The notes beneath the pieces are model-generated. The model did not search any database. It saw nothing but the letters and a program-made list of their open reading frames with translations, and had not been told where the DNA came from. Below are positions 1 to 9,241 of a stretch of 64,000 nucleotides of DNA, in pieces. Numbering within the stretch: the first letter of the stretch is position 1; each line of letters starts with the position of its first letter. A program made the translations under genes and the position numbers. This DNA is from Arthrobacter mangrovi (GTDB taxonomy: Bacteria > Actinomycetota > Actinomycetes > Actinomycetales > Micrococcaceae): the NCBI RefSeq assembly GCF_026011795.1, contig NZ_BRVS01000007.1:62001-126000 (forward strand). The letters are read 5' to 3'.

Positions 1-1
1 G

Positions 2-208
2 CGGATCGAGCATCTGCTGCATGGCGTCGTGGACGAGTTCCGCGAGCACGAGGACATGCCCAACACGACCAACCCGGACGACTGGGCACGCATCTCGGGC
101 AAGAAGGGCGAGCGGATCACCTACATCCGCACCATCATCCAGGGCAAGGAGGGCCAGGAAGCCGGCAAGGCCATCGAAACGACCGCGAATACGGGGCAGT
201 ACCTGTGA
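2..208 (+). CDS. arc: Proteasome-associated AAA ATPase (ARC/Mpa), C-terminal fragment
   Basis: Only the last 68 codons are in the window; the gene begins upstream. The ATPase forms the hexameric ring that unfolds Pup-tagged proteins and feeds them to the 20S proteasome. The fragment ends in GQYL, with the penultimate tyrosine that in the Mpa/ARC family is needed to dock on the PrcA ring and open its gate. The stop overlaps the next start in a GTGA arrangement (205-208), so translation is probably coupled to dop. The function call rests on the C-terminal motif and on its place directly ahead of dop-pup-prcBA. Confidence 0.9.
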   Translation, partial: RIEHLLHGVVDEFREHEDMPNTTNPDDWARISGKKGERITYIRTIIQGKEGQEAGKAIETTANTGQYL

Positions 209-1827
209 GCGTTATCCGTGTGATGGGAACCGAGACGGAGTATGGCATCCATGCTCCGAGTGATCCGCTGGCCAACTCCACGGTGCTCTCGTCCCAGATC
301 ATCAATGCCTACGCCTCGACGGTGCGCGGCGGCATGGGGAACCTGGCCGGCACCAAGTGGGACTACACGGACGAGGAGCCGCTGCATGACGCCCGCGGCT
401 GGTCCGTGTCCCGCGAGAACGCCGATCCCTCCCAGCTGACGGACCAGCCGCCGGTGCTCGACGCCGAGCAGATCGCGATGGCCGGCGGCCGGCCTCCGTC
501 CAGCGAGTTCTACTCCGAGGATGCCGGCTCCGGCGGTGTCCTGATGAACATGGTGCTGAGCAACGGGGCGCGCCTCTATGTGGACCACGCCCATCCCGAA
601 TACTCCAGCCCCGAAGTGACCAGCCCGCGCGACGGTGTGCTGTGGGACAAAGCCGGCGACGTCGTCGTACTCCACGCCCTGCGCCGCATAGCGCGGATGC
701 CGGGGTTCGCCCCGGTCAATGTGTACAAGAACAACACCGACAACAAGTCCGTCTCCTACGGTGCCCACGAGAACTACCTCATGCCCCGCAGCGTGCCGTT
801 CGGGAACATCGTCACGGGGCTCATCCCCTTCTTCGTTTCCCGGCAGGTCATCTGCGGTTCAGGACGCGTGGGGCTCGGGGCCATGGGCAAGCACGGGGGC
901 TACCAGATCAGCCAGCGTGCCGACTTCTTCGAGGCGGAAGTTGGGCTGGAGACGACCATTCGGCGCCCCATCGTCAACACCCGGGACGAACCGCACGCCG
1001 TGGCGGAGAAGTACCGCCGCCTGCACGTCATCATCGGCGACGCCAACCTGAGCGAAATCTCGACCTACCTGCGGCTGGGAACGACGGCTCTCGTCCTCTC
1101 GATGATCGAGCATGGCGAGGCCCCGCGGATCGAGCTGCAGGAGCCGGTGCAGTCGCTGCAGGCCATCAGCCACGACCCTTCCCTGCAGCAGAAGGTCGCG
1201 CTGAAGGACGGCTCGATGGTAACCGGCCTCGACCTGCAGGAAATGTACCTGGAGGCGGCCCGGGAGCATTCCGCTAAGCATGGCCAGGACCACGGCCAGA
1301 CGGCGGACGTCCTGAACCGCTGGGGAGCCCTGCTGGACACCCTGCGGCGGGAGCCAATGGATGCCGCGGCACAGGTCGACTGGGTAGCCAAGCTCAAGCT
1401 GCTGCAGGCCTACCGGGACCGCGACTCGCTCGAATGGTCCGATGCCAGGCTCGGTCTGATCGACCTGCAGTACGCGGACGTCCGGCCGGAGAAGGGTCTC
1501 TACCACCGCCTCGCCGCGCGCGGCAAGATGGAGCGGCTCTTCACCGATGAGCAGATCGCCGCGGCCGTGACGGAACCGCCCCACGACACGAGGGCGTACT
1601 TCCGCGGAAAGTGCATCGAGCGCTTCCCGGCCGAGGTAGTCGGAGCCAGCTGGGATTCAGTGATTTTCGACCTGCCCAGCCGCCGGAAGCTGCAGCGCAT
1701 TCCCACCCGGGAGCCGCTGCGGGGGACCCGCGAACTGACCGGTCCGCTGTTCGATCAGGCGGCTTCGGCGGAGGAATTTATTTCAGCGTTGCTCGGCCCG
1801 GAAAGCGGGCCGGACGTGGCACGATAA
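205..1827 (+). CDS. dop: Pup deamidase/depupylase Dop
   Basis: Dop converts the C-terminal Gln of Pup to Glu and also removes Pup from tagged proteins. The 540-residue product begins with the nucleotide-binding signature GTETEYGI at residues 8-15, and contains [17 protein letters not shown] and NTRDEPHA, all shared with its paralogue PafA encoded at 3649. The GTG start overlaps the stop of the ATPase gene by 4 bases, which fixes it. Dop has the extra loop after the first strand (residues about 40-90) that PafA lacks. Second gene of the Pup-proteasome operon. Confidence 0.97.
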   Translation: MSVIRVMGTETEYGIHAPSDPLANSTVLSSQIINAYASTVRGGMGNLAGTKWDYTDEEPLHDARGWSVSRENADPSQLTDQPPVLDAEQIAMAGGRPPSSEFYSEDAGSGGVLMNMVLSNGARLYVDHAHPEYSSPEVTSPRDGVLWDKAGDVVVLHALRRIARMPGFAPVNVYKNNTDNKSVSYGAHENYLMPRSVPFGNIVTGLIPFFVSRQVICGSGRVGLGAMGKHGGYQISQRADFFEAEVGLETTIRRPIVNTRDEPHAVAEKYRRLHVIIGDANLSEISTYLRLGTTALVLSMIEHGEAPRIELQEPVQSLQAISHDPSLQQKVALKDGSMVTGLDLQEMYLEAAREHSAKHGQDHGQTADVLNRWGALLDTLRREPMDAAAQVDWVAKLKLLQAYRDRDSLEWSDARLGLIDLQYADVRPEKGLYHRLAARGKMERLFTDEQIAAAVTEPPHDTRAYFRGKCIERFPAEVVGASWDSVIFDLPSRRKLQRIPTREPLRGTRELTGPLFDQAASAEEFISALLGPESGPDVAR

Positions 1828-1869
1828 GCAGTAAGCAAGTGTGTCGAACCGCACGAAGAGGAGGCCGTC

Positions 1870-2076
1870 ATGGCAACCCAGGACCGCAAGAACGTGGAAG
1901 GCCGCGTACCGGAGGAGGAGTACGACGACGTACCCGAGTCGCCGGAACCCGCACCTGAGGCCGGGGCCCGGACCGAAACGGAGGGAACGGACGATTTGCT
2001 CGACGAGATCGACGGGGTGCTGGAGCAGAACGCGGAGGAATTCGTCCGCGGGTTTGTCCAGAAGGGCGGTCAGTAA
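1870..2076 (+). CDS. pup: Prokaryotic ubiquitin-like protein Pup
   Basis: The 68-residue acidic, probably disordered protein is the tag that PafA attaches to lysines. It ends in GGQ, so this form must be deamidated by Dop to GGE before ligation. The C-terminal half (DDLLDEIDGVLEQNAEEFVRG) is the coiled-coil-forming segment that binds the ATPase and ligases. The ATG follows a strong ribosome site (GAGGAGG at 1857-1863). It lies 42 bases after dop and 3 bases before prcB. Confidence 0.97.
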   Translation: MATQDRKNVEGRVPEEEYDDVPESPEPAPEAGARTETEGTDDLLDEIDGVLEQNAEEFVRGFVQKGGQ

Positions 2077-2079
2077 CCC

Positions 2080-2919
2080 ATGAACTTGCCGGCGGGCGGA
2101 CATAACTCCATCTTTTCCCAGATATCGCACGCGGCCACGTCTTCGTTCAGCGAGTACCTGGCCCGGAGCGCACCGGATATGCTGCCCGGTGCCCGGACGG
2201 CCGGAATGCCGTCCGGCATGGCCGCCGAGGCCGTGGCGCCGCACGCGACGACGATCGTCGCCATGACCTACGCCGGCGGCGTGCTCATGGCGGGGGACCG
2301 GCGGGCAACGATGGGGAACATGATCGCCAGCCGGCATATCGAGAAGGTCTTTCCCGCGGACATGTACTCCGTGCTGGGCATTGCCGGAACGGCCGGCATC
2401 GCGCTGGACGTCACCCGGCTGTTCCAGGTTGAGCTGGAGCACTACGAGAAGATCGAGGGCACCTTGCTGAGCCTTGAAGGCAAGGCCAACCGGCTTGGAG
2501 CCATGATCCGCGGCAACCTTCCGATGGCGTTGCAGGGGCTCGCCGTGATCCCGTTGTTCGCCGGCTTCGACCTGGACCGGCGGGTCGGACGGCTGTTCTC
2601 CTACGATGTCACGGGGGGCCGCTACGAGGAGCAGGAGCACCACTCGGTCGGCTCCGGGTCGGTTTTTGCCCGCGGTGCCCTGAAGAAGCTGTGGAAGCCG
2701 AACCTGGACGAGGCGCAGGCGGTGCTGGTCTCCGTCGAGGCGCTCTATGACGCCGCGGATGACGACTCCGCCACCGGCGGCCCCGACGTGGTCCGCCAGC
2801 TGTGGCCCGTCGTCTATACCGTCAATGCCGCAGGCGCCCGCCGCATCCCCGAACGGGACCTCGCCGCCGCCGCCGAAGCCGTGATTGCCTCGCGCGCTGT
2901 CGCCGGAAGGGAGGCCTAG
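2080..2919 (+). CDS. prcB: 20S proteasome beta subunit PrcB (proteolytic)
   Basis: PrcB carries the proteolytic sites of the 20S core. The 279-residue precursor has a propeptide of about 56 residues, then TTIVA, so Thr57 is the expected catalytic N-terminal threonine after self-cleavage. GDRRATMGN and [18 protein letters not shown] match the family closely. The residue before the cleavage site is Ala (PHA/TTIV) where Mycobacterium has Gly. The gene starts 3 bases after the pup stop and ends 2 bases before prcA, consistent with one operon. Confidence 0.97.
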   Translation: MNLPAGGHNSIFSQISHAATSSFSEYLARSAPDMLPGARTAGMPSGMAAEAVAPHATTIVAMTYAGGVLMAGDRRATMGNMIASRHIEKVFPADMYSVLGIAGTAGIALDVTRLFQVELEHYEKIEGTLLSLEGKANRLGAMIRGNLPMALQGLAVIPLFAGFDLDRRVGRLFSYDVTGGRYEEQEHHSVGSGSVFARGALKKLWKPNLDEAQAVLVSVEALYDAADDDSATGGPDVVRQLWPVVYTVNAAGARRIPERDLAAAAEAVIASRAVAGREA

Positions 2920-2921
2920 CC

Positions 2922-3647
2922 ATGACGCAGCAGTTCTATGTGTCTCCCGAGCAGCTGATGAAGGACCGGGCGGATTTCGCCCGGAAGGGGATCGCCCGCG
3001 GGCGATCCGTGATGGTGCTCAGCTGCCGCGACGGCATCGCGCTCGTGGCCGAGAATCCCTCGCCCTCGCTGCACAAGATCGGCGAGATCTACGACCGGAT
3101 CGCCTTCGCCGCCGTCGGCAAGTACAACGAGTTCGAGAGCCTGCGCCAGGCCGGCGTGCGCTACGCCGACGTGCGCGGCTACTCGTATGACCGCGACGAC
3201 GTCACCGCGCGCGGCCTCGCCAGCGTCTACGCCCAGAGCCTGGGCACGGTCTTCACGGCGGACAGCAAACCCTTCGAAGTCGAACTGGCCGTGGCCGAGG
3301 TCGGCCTCCGGCAGTCCGATGACCATCTCTACCGCCTGACCTTCGACGGCTCCATCGCGGACGAGCCGGACTTCGTCGTCATGGGCGGCCAGACCGAGGC
3401 GCTGACGGAATCTCTGCGCTCGAACTGGGACGCCGGCCACGATTTCGCCGGAGTCATCCGCGCTGCCGTGTCGTCGCTCGAAGGGAGCGCGGGCAACGCA
3501 GGCGAGAACGGCTCCGCGTCCCGCCGCCTGGGGCCCGACCAGCTCGAAGTGGCGGTCCTGGAGCGTGATCCGGAGTCCAGCCGGGGCAGCCGGAGGGCCT
3601 TCCGCAGGCTTTCTGCGGCAGAAATGACGGAGATATTGGGGAAATGA
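2922..3647 (+). CDS. prcA: 20S proteasome alpha subunit PrcA
   Basis: PrcA forms the outer gated rings of the 20S proteasome and docks the ATPase. The 241-residue product begins [29 protein letters not shown], the usual N-terminal gate and first helix. The open frame extends further upstream inside prcB, but the ATG at 2922 sits just after the prcB stop and has a GGAAGGGAGG ribosome site (2905-2914). The reader should not use the longer frame. It ends one base before pafA. Confidence 0.96.
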   Translation: MTQQFYVSPEQLMKDRADFARKGIARGRSVMVLSCRDGIALVAENPSPSLHKIGEIYDRIAFAAVGKYNEFESLRQAGVRYADVRGYSYDRDDVTARGLASVYAQSLGTVFTADSKPFEVELAVAEVGLRQSDDHLYRLTFDGSIADEPDFVVMGGQTEALTESLRSNWDAGHDFAGVIRAAVSSLEGSAGNAGENGSASRRLGPDQLEVAVLERDPESSRGSRRAFRRLSAAEMTEILGK

Positions 3648-3648
3648 C

Positions 3649-5010
3649 ATGGACAGGCGCATTTTCGGCATAGAGACCGAATTCGGAATTTCCTACTCGG
3701 CTCCTGATTCGCGGCCGCTTTCTCCCGAGGAAGTGGCACGGTACCTCTTCCGCAAGGTGGTGACCTGGGGCCGGTCCTCCAACGTCTTCCTGACCAATGG
3801 CTCCCGCCTCTACCTGGACGTCGGGTCCCACCCGGAATATGCGACGGCGGAGTGCGACGACGTCGCGCAGCTGATCGCCCAGGACCGCGCCGGGGAGCTG
3901 ATCCTCGAAGACCTGATGAACGAGGCCCAGGACCGGCTCCGCCACGAGGGATTCGACGGCAACGTCTACCTGTTCAAGAACAATACGGATTCGGCCGGCA
4001 ACTCCTACGGCAGCCATGAGAACTACCTGATTCCGCGCAAGCTCGAGTTTTCCCGGCTCGCCGACATCCTGATCCCGTTCCTCGTGACCCGGCAGGTGCT
4101 GGTGGGTGCGGGCAAGGTCCTGCGGACCCAGAACGGCTCGCTCTTCGCGTTCTCGCAGCGGGCGGACCACATCTGGGAGGGTGTCTCTTCGGCGACCACG
4201 CGCTCCCGGCCCATCATCAACACCAGGGACGAGCCCCATGCGGACGCAGAGTTCTACCGCCGGCTGCACGTCATCAACGGGGACTCGAATATGTCGGAAA
4301 CGACCACCCTGCTGAAGATCGGCACCGTCGACCTCCTGCTGCGGATGATCGAGGCCGGCGTCATCATGCGGGACCTGCGGCTGGAGAACCCCATCCGGAG
4401 CATCCGGGACATCTCCCACGACCTCACGGGATCCCGGCCGCTGCGCCTGGCCAACGGACGGGACATGAACGCCCTGCAGATGCAGCGGGAGTACCTGGCC
4501 AAGGCTGGGGACTTCGTCCGCGCGAACGGGGCGCATAATCCGCACGTCGGAAGGATCCTCGATCTGTGGAACCGGACCCTGACGGCGGTCGAGACCCAGG
4601 ACTACTCGGGAATCGACACGGAGGTCGACTGGGCCATCAAGAAGAAGCTGATCGACAGGTTCAGCCAGCGGCACGGGCTGGACCTGGATTCGGCCCGGGT
4701 CGCACAGCTGGACCTGGCCTACCACGACATCTCGCGGCGCCGCGGACTGTTCTTCCTGCTGCAGGCGCGCGGTGAAGCCGCCCGCGTTGTACAGGAACCC
4801 GAGGTGAAGTCCGCCGTCGACAATCCGCCCCAGACGACCCGTGCCAAGCTGCGCGGCGATTTCGTGCGGGCTGCCCGGGAGCACGGCCGCGATTTCACGG
4901 TGGACTGGGTCCATCTGAAGCTCAATGACCGGTCCCAGCAGACCATCCTGTGCAAGGATCCGTTCAAGAACGTGGACGAGCGGGTGGAGGCCCTGCTGGC
5001 AACTCTGTGA
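3649..5010 (+). CDS. pafA: Pup-protein ligase PafA
   Basis: PafA is the ATP-dependent ligase that joins the gamma-carboxylate of the C-terminal Glu of Pup to substrate lysines. The 453-residue product starts [14 protein letters not shown] and contains [17 protein letters not shown] and [12 protein letters not shown], the glutamine-synthetase-like active-site motifs also seen in Dop. It follows prcA by one base. The tight order arc-dop-pup-prcB-prcA-pafA supports a single transcript that makes both the tag machinery and the protease. Confidence 0.97.
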   Translation: MDRRIFGIETEFGISYSAPDSRPLSPEEVARYLFRKVVTWGRSSNVFLTNGSRLYLDVGSHPEYATAECDDVAQLIAQDRAGELILEDLMNEAQDRLRHEGFDGNVYLFKNNTDSAGNSYGSHENYLIPRKLEFSRLADILIPFLVTRQVLVGAGKVLRTQNGSLFAFSQRADHIWEGVSSATTRSRPIINTRDEPHADAEFYRRLHVINGDSNMSETTTLLKIGTVDLLLRMIEAGVIMRDLRLENPIRSIRDISHDLTGSRPLRLANGRDMNALQMQREYLAKAGDFVRANGAHNPHVGRILDLWNRTLTAVETQDYSGIDTEVDWAIKKKLIDRFSQRHGLDLDSARVAQLDLAYHDISRRRGLFFLLQARGEAARVVQEPEVKSAVDNPPQTTRAKLRGDFVRAAREHGRDFTVDWVHLKLNDRSQQTILCKDPFKNVDERVEALLATL

Positions 5011-5097
5011 CCGCGGTTCAGATTTCTCTGCGACAATGACCCACAGCGGAGCCGGCCGTTCCGCTGTCCTGCCGATGCACCTGACGAAAGTAGTACC

Positions 5098-6006
5098 GTG
5101 CGCAAAATTCTCACCATGCTTCTGCCGGCCGCCCTGCTGCTGAGCGCCTGCAGCTCCGCGGAACAAGGCTCCGACAGCCTGGACGACATCACCGTTACTC
5201 CCGCAAGCGCCGGCACTGCGCCTGCCGTGGAGTTCGAAGCGCCCCTGGAGCTGCCGGAAACCACCGCGCAGGTGCTCGAATCCGGCTCGGGTGACGGCGC
5301 CGGCGCGGTCGACGGCCAGTGGCTGCGATTCCATTACGTGGCCTATGATGCCGTCACCGGTGAAGTCCAGGGCGATACCTTTTCGACGGCCGAGCAGACG
5401 CTGCAGATCAACGAGGAAATGAAGAAGGCCGACGCGGGTCTCTACGACGCGCTCGAGGGCGCCAAGGCGGGCGACCAGGTGGCCTACTACCTCAAGCCGC
5501 AGGCCGCCGCCGGCGCGAGCAGCCCGGCAGACCATGCGCAGCTGCTGGTGCTGAGCATCGAGCGGGTCAAGGACCAGGCGACCAAGGCGGATGCCAAGGA
5601 GGTCGCGGAACTGGAAAAGGCGGGCAAGCTGCCCAAGGTCACCCTGGACGGCAAGGGCGTTCCCTCGGTCAAGATCCCGGAAGGCACCGAGGCCCCCGGT
5701 AACCTGATCGTCCAGGTGCTGGACGAGGGCGATGGCAAGAAAGCCACGGCGGAGAGCACCGTGAAGGCGAACTATGCCGGCTGGAACTGGTCGGAAGGAA
5801 AAGAATTCGATTCGAGCTTCAGCCGTGGCGAGCCGACCGAGTTCCCGCTCAGCGGCGTGATTGCCGGCTGGACCCAGGGCCTGACCGGCCTCAAGGAAGG
5901 CGCCAAGGTTGTGCTGACCATCCCGACGGAGCTCGCGTACGTCCAGGGGCAGGGCGATGCCTCCGGCGACCTGGTCTTCTACGTCGAGCTGACCGAAGTA
6001 AAGTAG
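5098..6006 (+). CDS. FKBP-type peptidyl-prolyl isomerase lipoprotein
   Basis: A 302-residue exported lipoprotein. The N-terminus MRKILTMLLPAALLLSAC is a lipoprotein signal with lipobox LSAC and Cys18 as the anchor. An FKBP-fold segment is clear at the C-terminus (about 200-302: VKANYAGWNWSEGKEFDSSFSRGEP, GVIAGWTQGLTGLKEG); the part before it (about 60-170) looks like a second, degenerate FKBP-like unit. It probably acts as a folding catalyst on the outer face of the membrane. The GTG start is preceded by GAAAG; it lies 87 bases after pafA. Confidence 0.88.
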   Translation: MRKILTMLLPAALLLSACSSAEQGSDSLDDITVTPASAGTAPAVEFEAPLELPETTAQVLESGSGDGAGAVDGQWLRFHYVAYDAVTGEVQGDTFSTAEQTLQINEEMKKADAGLYDALEGAKAGDQVAYYLKPQAAAGASSPADHAQLLVLSIERVKDQATKADAKEVAELEKAGKLPKVTLDGKGVPSVKIPEGTEAPGNLIVQVLDEGDGKKATAESTVKANYAGWNWSEGKEFDSSFSRGEPTEFPLSGVIAGWTQGLTGLKEGAKVVLTIPTELAYVQGQGDASGDLVFYVELTEVK

Positions 6007-6041
6007 CTAGTTCCCACACCCCTTCAGGAAGGTAAGCATTC

Positions 6042-6437
6042 ATGTCTTTCGGCAAGCGCGAGTACGACCGGCAGAAGCCCGAGATCGATTTCCCGGGAAC
6101 CGAGGCTCCCACCGAGCTGCACATCGAGGACATCATCGTCGGTGACGGCGCGGAGGCCAAGCCGGGCGACACGGTGTCGACGCACTACGTAGGCGTGGCC
6201 TGGTCCACGGGCGAGGAATTCGACGCTTCCTGGAACCGCGGTGCGCCGCTGGACTTCCGCGTCGGCGTGGGACAGGTCATCCAGGGCTGGGACCAGGGCC
6301 TGCTGGGCATGAAGGTCGGCGGCCGCCGCCGCCTGGAGATTCCTTCGGAGCTCGCCTACGGCCAGCGCGGCGCCGGTTCCGCGATCGCCCCGGGCGAATC
6401 CCTCATCTTCGTCGTGGACCTGCTCGGCGTCCGCTGA
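6042..6437 (+). CDS. FKBP-type peptidyl-prolyl cis-trans isomerase
   Basis: A 131-residue single-domain FKBP with no signal peptide, so cytoplasmic. It shows the full motif set: THYVGVAWSTGEEFDASWNRG, FRVGVGQVIQGWDQGLLGMKVGGRRRLEIP and AYGQRGAGSAIAPGESLIFVVDL. The AGGAAGGT ribosome site at 6027-6034 supports the start. It follows the lipoprotein FKBP by 35 bases and is closed by a strong terminator at 6454-6500. Confidence 0.95.
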   Translation: MSFGKREYDRQKPEIDFPGTEAPTELHIEDIIVGDGAEAKPGDTVSTHYVGVAWSTGEEFDASWNRGAPLDFRVGVGQVIQGWDQGLLGMKVGGRRRLEIPSELAYGQRGAGSAIAPGESLIFVVDLLGVR

Positions 6438-6453
6438 CCGCCGCGTCGCACGA

Positions 6454-6500
6454 GGACCGGGGCGCAGTAACGTTAGTTCATCGTTACTGCGCCCCGGTCC
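6454..6500 (+). terminator. Strong intrinsic terminator after the FKBP gene
   Basis: A perfect 19-base-pair stem (6454-6472 with 6482-6500) encloses a 9-base loop and is followed by GTTTAAT. It separates the FKBP genes from pafBC. The stem contains the 10-mer GGCGCAGTAA, which also occurs at the pafBC promoter. Confidence 0.85.
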
Positions 6501-6529
6501 GTTTAATCATGTGCGGGCGCCGGGCGCAG

Positions 6530-6535
6530 TAAGTT
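6530..6535 (+). promoter_or_regulatory. Putative -10 box of leaderless pafBC
   Basis: TAAGTT fits the TANNNT -10 consensus and ends 6 bases before the ATG at 6542. No ribosome site is visible, so the transcript is probably leaderless. Confidence 0.45.
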
Positions 6536-6541
6536 GGAACC

Positions 6542-8572
6542 ATGTCCGCGTCCAAGACCGAGCGTCTGCTCAACCTGCTGATCGCCCTGCTGGAACGCCA
6601 GCGGGGGTACAGCAAAGAGGAACTGCGTTCCCTGATCCAGCCGTACCGCGAGGCGACCAGCGAAGAAGCGTTCAACCGGCTCTTCGAACGGGACAAGGAC
6701 GACCTGCGTGAAATGGGCGTCCCCGTCGAGACTTTCAGCGAAGACACGTTCTTCGACTCCGACCACGCCGTCGCCCGGTACCGCATCGACCGGAAGGCCT
6801 ACCGCCTCCCGGAGCTGAAGTTCACCACCGAGGAGACCGCCGTCCTGTCCCTGGCCTCGAGGATCTGGCAGCAGGCTTCTTTGGGGTCTGCGGCGGCCCG
6901 GGCCGTGCGCCGGCTCGATGTCCACGGGGCGCTGGCCGAGGGAGATTCGCCCATCGGGATCGAGCCCCGGCTGCGGACCGCCGAGCCCGCCTTCGACGAG
7001 CTGCTGAAGGCGGTCCTGGGACACTATCCCGTCTCGTTCGAGTACCGGGCGGCCAAGAGCACCGAGACCAGCGTCCGGCGCGTGGAACCCTGGGGCCTCG
7101 GGAACCGGTTCGGCCACTGGTATCTCTCCGGCTTCGACGTCGACCGCCAGGGACAGCGGACCTTCAGGCTGTCCCGGATCAGCTCCGGCATCAGGAAGCT
7201 CAGCGGCGACGTGGAGGTTCCCGCGGACTTCACGATGCGGTCCGCCCTGGACGCCTTGGATCCCGCACGGGAGAAGGGGACCGCCAGGCTCCTGCTGAAG
7301 CCGGGCCGCGCACAGTCCCTGCGTGCCGCGGCATTGCATCCCGCATCGACGGTTTCCGCAAGTGCAGGCGACGGAGGGGGCGCCGAGGGCTGGGACGAGA
7401 TCGAGTGTCCCTACACCGACGTCGAAACCATGGCCGAAGAAATCGCCTCGCATGGCGCAAACGCCGTCGCGCTGGCGCCGCGGGAGCTTGTCGACGCCAT
7501 GATGCGCCGCTTCCAGGATGCCCTCGACGTGGCCGCCGCGCCCCCGCCGTCGTACGCATTCACCGCCCCGGCAGGAACGGCGGGCCATAGGAAATCCTCC
7601 TCGCTGGACCGCCTGCCGCGCCTGCTGGACCTGGTCTCTTATGTCACGGGCAATCCGGGCGTCGAGCTGGAGGCCACCGCGAAAAAGTTCGGCATCAGCC
7701 GCTCCCAGCTGATCAACGATCTGAACCTGCTCTTCGTGTGCGGCACTCCGGGCTACGGACCGGACCAGCTGATCGAAGTGCATTGGGACAACGACACCAT
7801 CTTCATCGAGAACGCCGAAGAGATTTCCCCGACTGTGCGGCTGAGCATCGACGAGGCGCTCTCCCTGGTGGTCGGGCTGCAGGCGCTGGAAACCGTCCCG
7901 GGCGTGGGGGAGCGGCCGGGCGTGCGGAGCGCCCTGAGCAAGCTGCTGGAGGCGACCGGGGGAGAGCACGGGCTGCACCGGTCCCTGGCTGCCGACTTCG
8001 ATGCGGAGGCGACGACGGCCGAAGTACAGGCGCTCCAGGACGCGGTGGCCGCCCGCGAAACGCTGCGGATCGAGTACCTGGTCTCGTCCCGGGACGAGAT
8101 GACCGAGCGCGAGATCGACCCGCTGCAGGTCTTTGCCGTCAACGGACACTGGTACACCGAGGCGTGGTGCCATGACCGGCAGGCCGTGCGGCAGTTCCGT
8201 GCGGACAAAATCCGCAGCCTGCAGCGGACCGGGCGGAACTTCCAGCCCCACGCGCAGCCCAGCTCGGAGTTCCCGCAGTCCCTCTTCACGCCGCGGGATT
8301 CCGACGCGCGTGCCGTGCTGCAGCTCTCGCCGCGCCTGGCCGGTCTGGGGGACCAGTACAACGCCGAGCGGCACAGCGACCTGCCCGACGGCGGGGTGGT
8401 GGTCGAGCTGCGGCTGGGGACGACGGCCATCATCGCCCCGCTGGTTGCCCGGTACGGCGGCGAAGTGCGGGTGCTGGAACCCAGGGAACTGGCAGCCGAC
8501 ACCGTCGAGTGGCTGAGTGCCGCCGCGGCGGCGTATTCGGAAAACCCCAAGGCGGGGGCACTAGACTCCTAA
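6542..8572 (+). CDS. pafBC: Fused WYL-domain DNA-damage regulator PafBC
   Basis: In mycobacteria PafB and PafC are two proteins that together activate the LexA-independent DNA-damage response. Here one 676-residue frame holds both: PafB half about 1-330 (winged helix, WYL segment with VSFEYRAAKSTETSVRRVEPWGL) and PafC half about 350-676 (LPRLLDLVSYVTGNPGVELEATAKKFGISRSQLINDLNLL winged helix, second WYL segment with LRIEYLVSSRDEMTEREIDPLQVF). Such a natural fusion is known from Arthrobacter. No frameshift or internal stop separates the halves. It follows the terminator at 6454-6500, so it has its own promoter. Confidence 0.95.
   Translation: MSASKTERLLNLLIALLERQRGYSKEELRSLIQPYREATSEEAFNRLFERDKDDLREMGVPVETFSEDTFFDSDHAVARYRIDRKAYRLPELKFTTEETAVLSLASRIWQQASLGSAAARAVRRLDVHGALAEGDSPIGIEPRLRTAEPAFDELLKAVLGHYPVSFEYRAAKSTETSVRRVEPWGLGNRFGHWYLSGFDVDRQGQRTFRLSRISSGIRKLSGDVEVPADFTMRSALDALDPAREKGTARLLLKPGRAQSLRAAALHPASTVSASAGDGGGAEGWDEIECPYTDVETMAEEIASHGANAVALAPRELVDAMMRRFQDALDVAAAPPPSYAFTAPAGTAGHRKSSSLDRLPRLLDLVSYVTGNPGVELEATAKKFGISRSQLINDLNLLFVCGTPGYGPDQLIEVHWDNDTIFIENAEEISPTVRLSIDEALSLVVGLQALETVPGVGERPGVRSALSKLLEATGGEHGLHRSLAADFDAEATTAEVQALQDAVAARETLRIEYLVSSRDEMTEREIDPLQVFAVNGHWYTEAWCHDRQAVRQFRADKIRSLQRTGRNFQPHAQPSSEFPQSLFTPRDSDARAVLQLSPRLAGLGDQYNAERHSDLPDGGVVVELRLGTTAIIAPLVARYGGEVRVLEPRELAADTVEWLSAAAAAYSENPKAGALDS
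8562..8567 (+). promoter_or_regulatory. Putative -10 box for the small membrane protein at 8575
   Basis: TAGACT lies inside the last codons of pafBC and ends 7 bases before ATG 8575, the spacing expected for a leaderless start. Confidence 0.35.
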
Positions 8573-8574
8573 CC

Positions 8575-8916
8575 ATGGATTGGTGGTTCTGGATAGTTCT
8601 CTGGGTCGCGCTGGCCGCACTCGCAGTGGTTTTTGTGGGCTTTCTCGCATACCGGATTTTCCGTGCGTTCATGAAGACTTTGGAAGAATTTGAGACGGCT
8701 GCGGCAAAGTTGAGTCCTGCGCTTGGTCCCGCCCCGTCGGCTGAAGGCGAAAACAGCACCGTCTTCCAGCCGGCCGTTTTCCTCGATCCCGCCGTGGCCA
8801 GGGAGCAGTACGCCGATGGAAAGGCAGCGCGGCGCGAGGCCCGCAGGGCACGCCGGGTCGCCCGCAGGTCTGCCCGCGGGCAGCGGCAATCGCTGCACGA
8901 CGTCAAGCTCTCTTGA
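8575..8916 (+). CDS. Small membrane protein of unknown function, upstream of tatA
   Basis: A 113-residue protein with one N-terminal membrane helix (about residues 2-28, WWFWIVLWVALAALAVVFVGFLAYRIF), then a soluble region ending in a strongly basic tail (about 83-107, Arg/Ala-rich). The tail probably sits in the cytoplasm. I chose ATG 8575, two bases after pafBC ends, rather than an in-frame start inside pafBC, because the helix begins there. I do not recognise a named family. The position between pafBC and tatAC is its only context. Confidence 0.75.
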   Translation: MDWWFWIVLWVALAALAVVFVGFLAYRIFRAFMKTLEEFETAAAKLSPALGPAPSAEGENSTVFQPAVFLDPAVAREQYADGKAARREARRARRVARRSARGQRQSLHDVKLS

Positions 8917-8950
8917 CGTAGGATTGGTTTGTTATGAAAGGAACCGCGTA

Positions 8951-9235
8951 ATGGGACGACTCTTCGACAACCCGTGGACAATCATCATCCTCATCATCAT
9001 TGTCCTTCTGCTCTTCGGGGCGCCGAAACTGCCTGGTCTCGCCCGCAGCGTGGGTCAGTCAATGCGTATCTTCAAGTCCGAAGTGAAGCAGATGAGGGAT
9101 GAGAATCCCTCCGACGCCGATGGACGGGACGAGCCGGTAGAAGGCCGCGTGGTCAATCCGCCGCGGAACACCGGCACCCGGGACCAGACGCCGAATGCAA
9201 ATGGCGGAACCACGCCGCCCAGCCAGCAGCAGTAG
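8951..9235 (+). CDS. tatA: Twin-arginine translocase subunit TatA
   Basis: TatA oligomerises to form the pore for folded proteins exported by the Tat route. The 94-residue product has the family layout: a short N-terminus, membrane helix IIILIIIVLLLFG (about 11-23), the hinge FGAPKLPGLARSVGQS with an amphipathic helix, and an unstructured polar tail ending in GGTTPPSQQQ. The ATG at 8951 has a GAAAGGA site (8936-8942); the frame upstream of it is not coding. tatC begins 6 bases later. Confidence 0.95.
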   Translation: MGRLFDNPWTIIILIIIVLLLFGAPKLPGLARSVGQSMRIFKSEVKQMRDENPSDADGRDEPVEGRVVNPPRNTGTRDQTPNANGGTTPPSQQQ

Positions 9236-9241
9236 AGGCAA

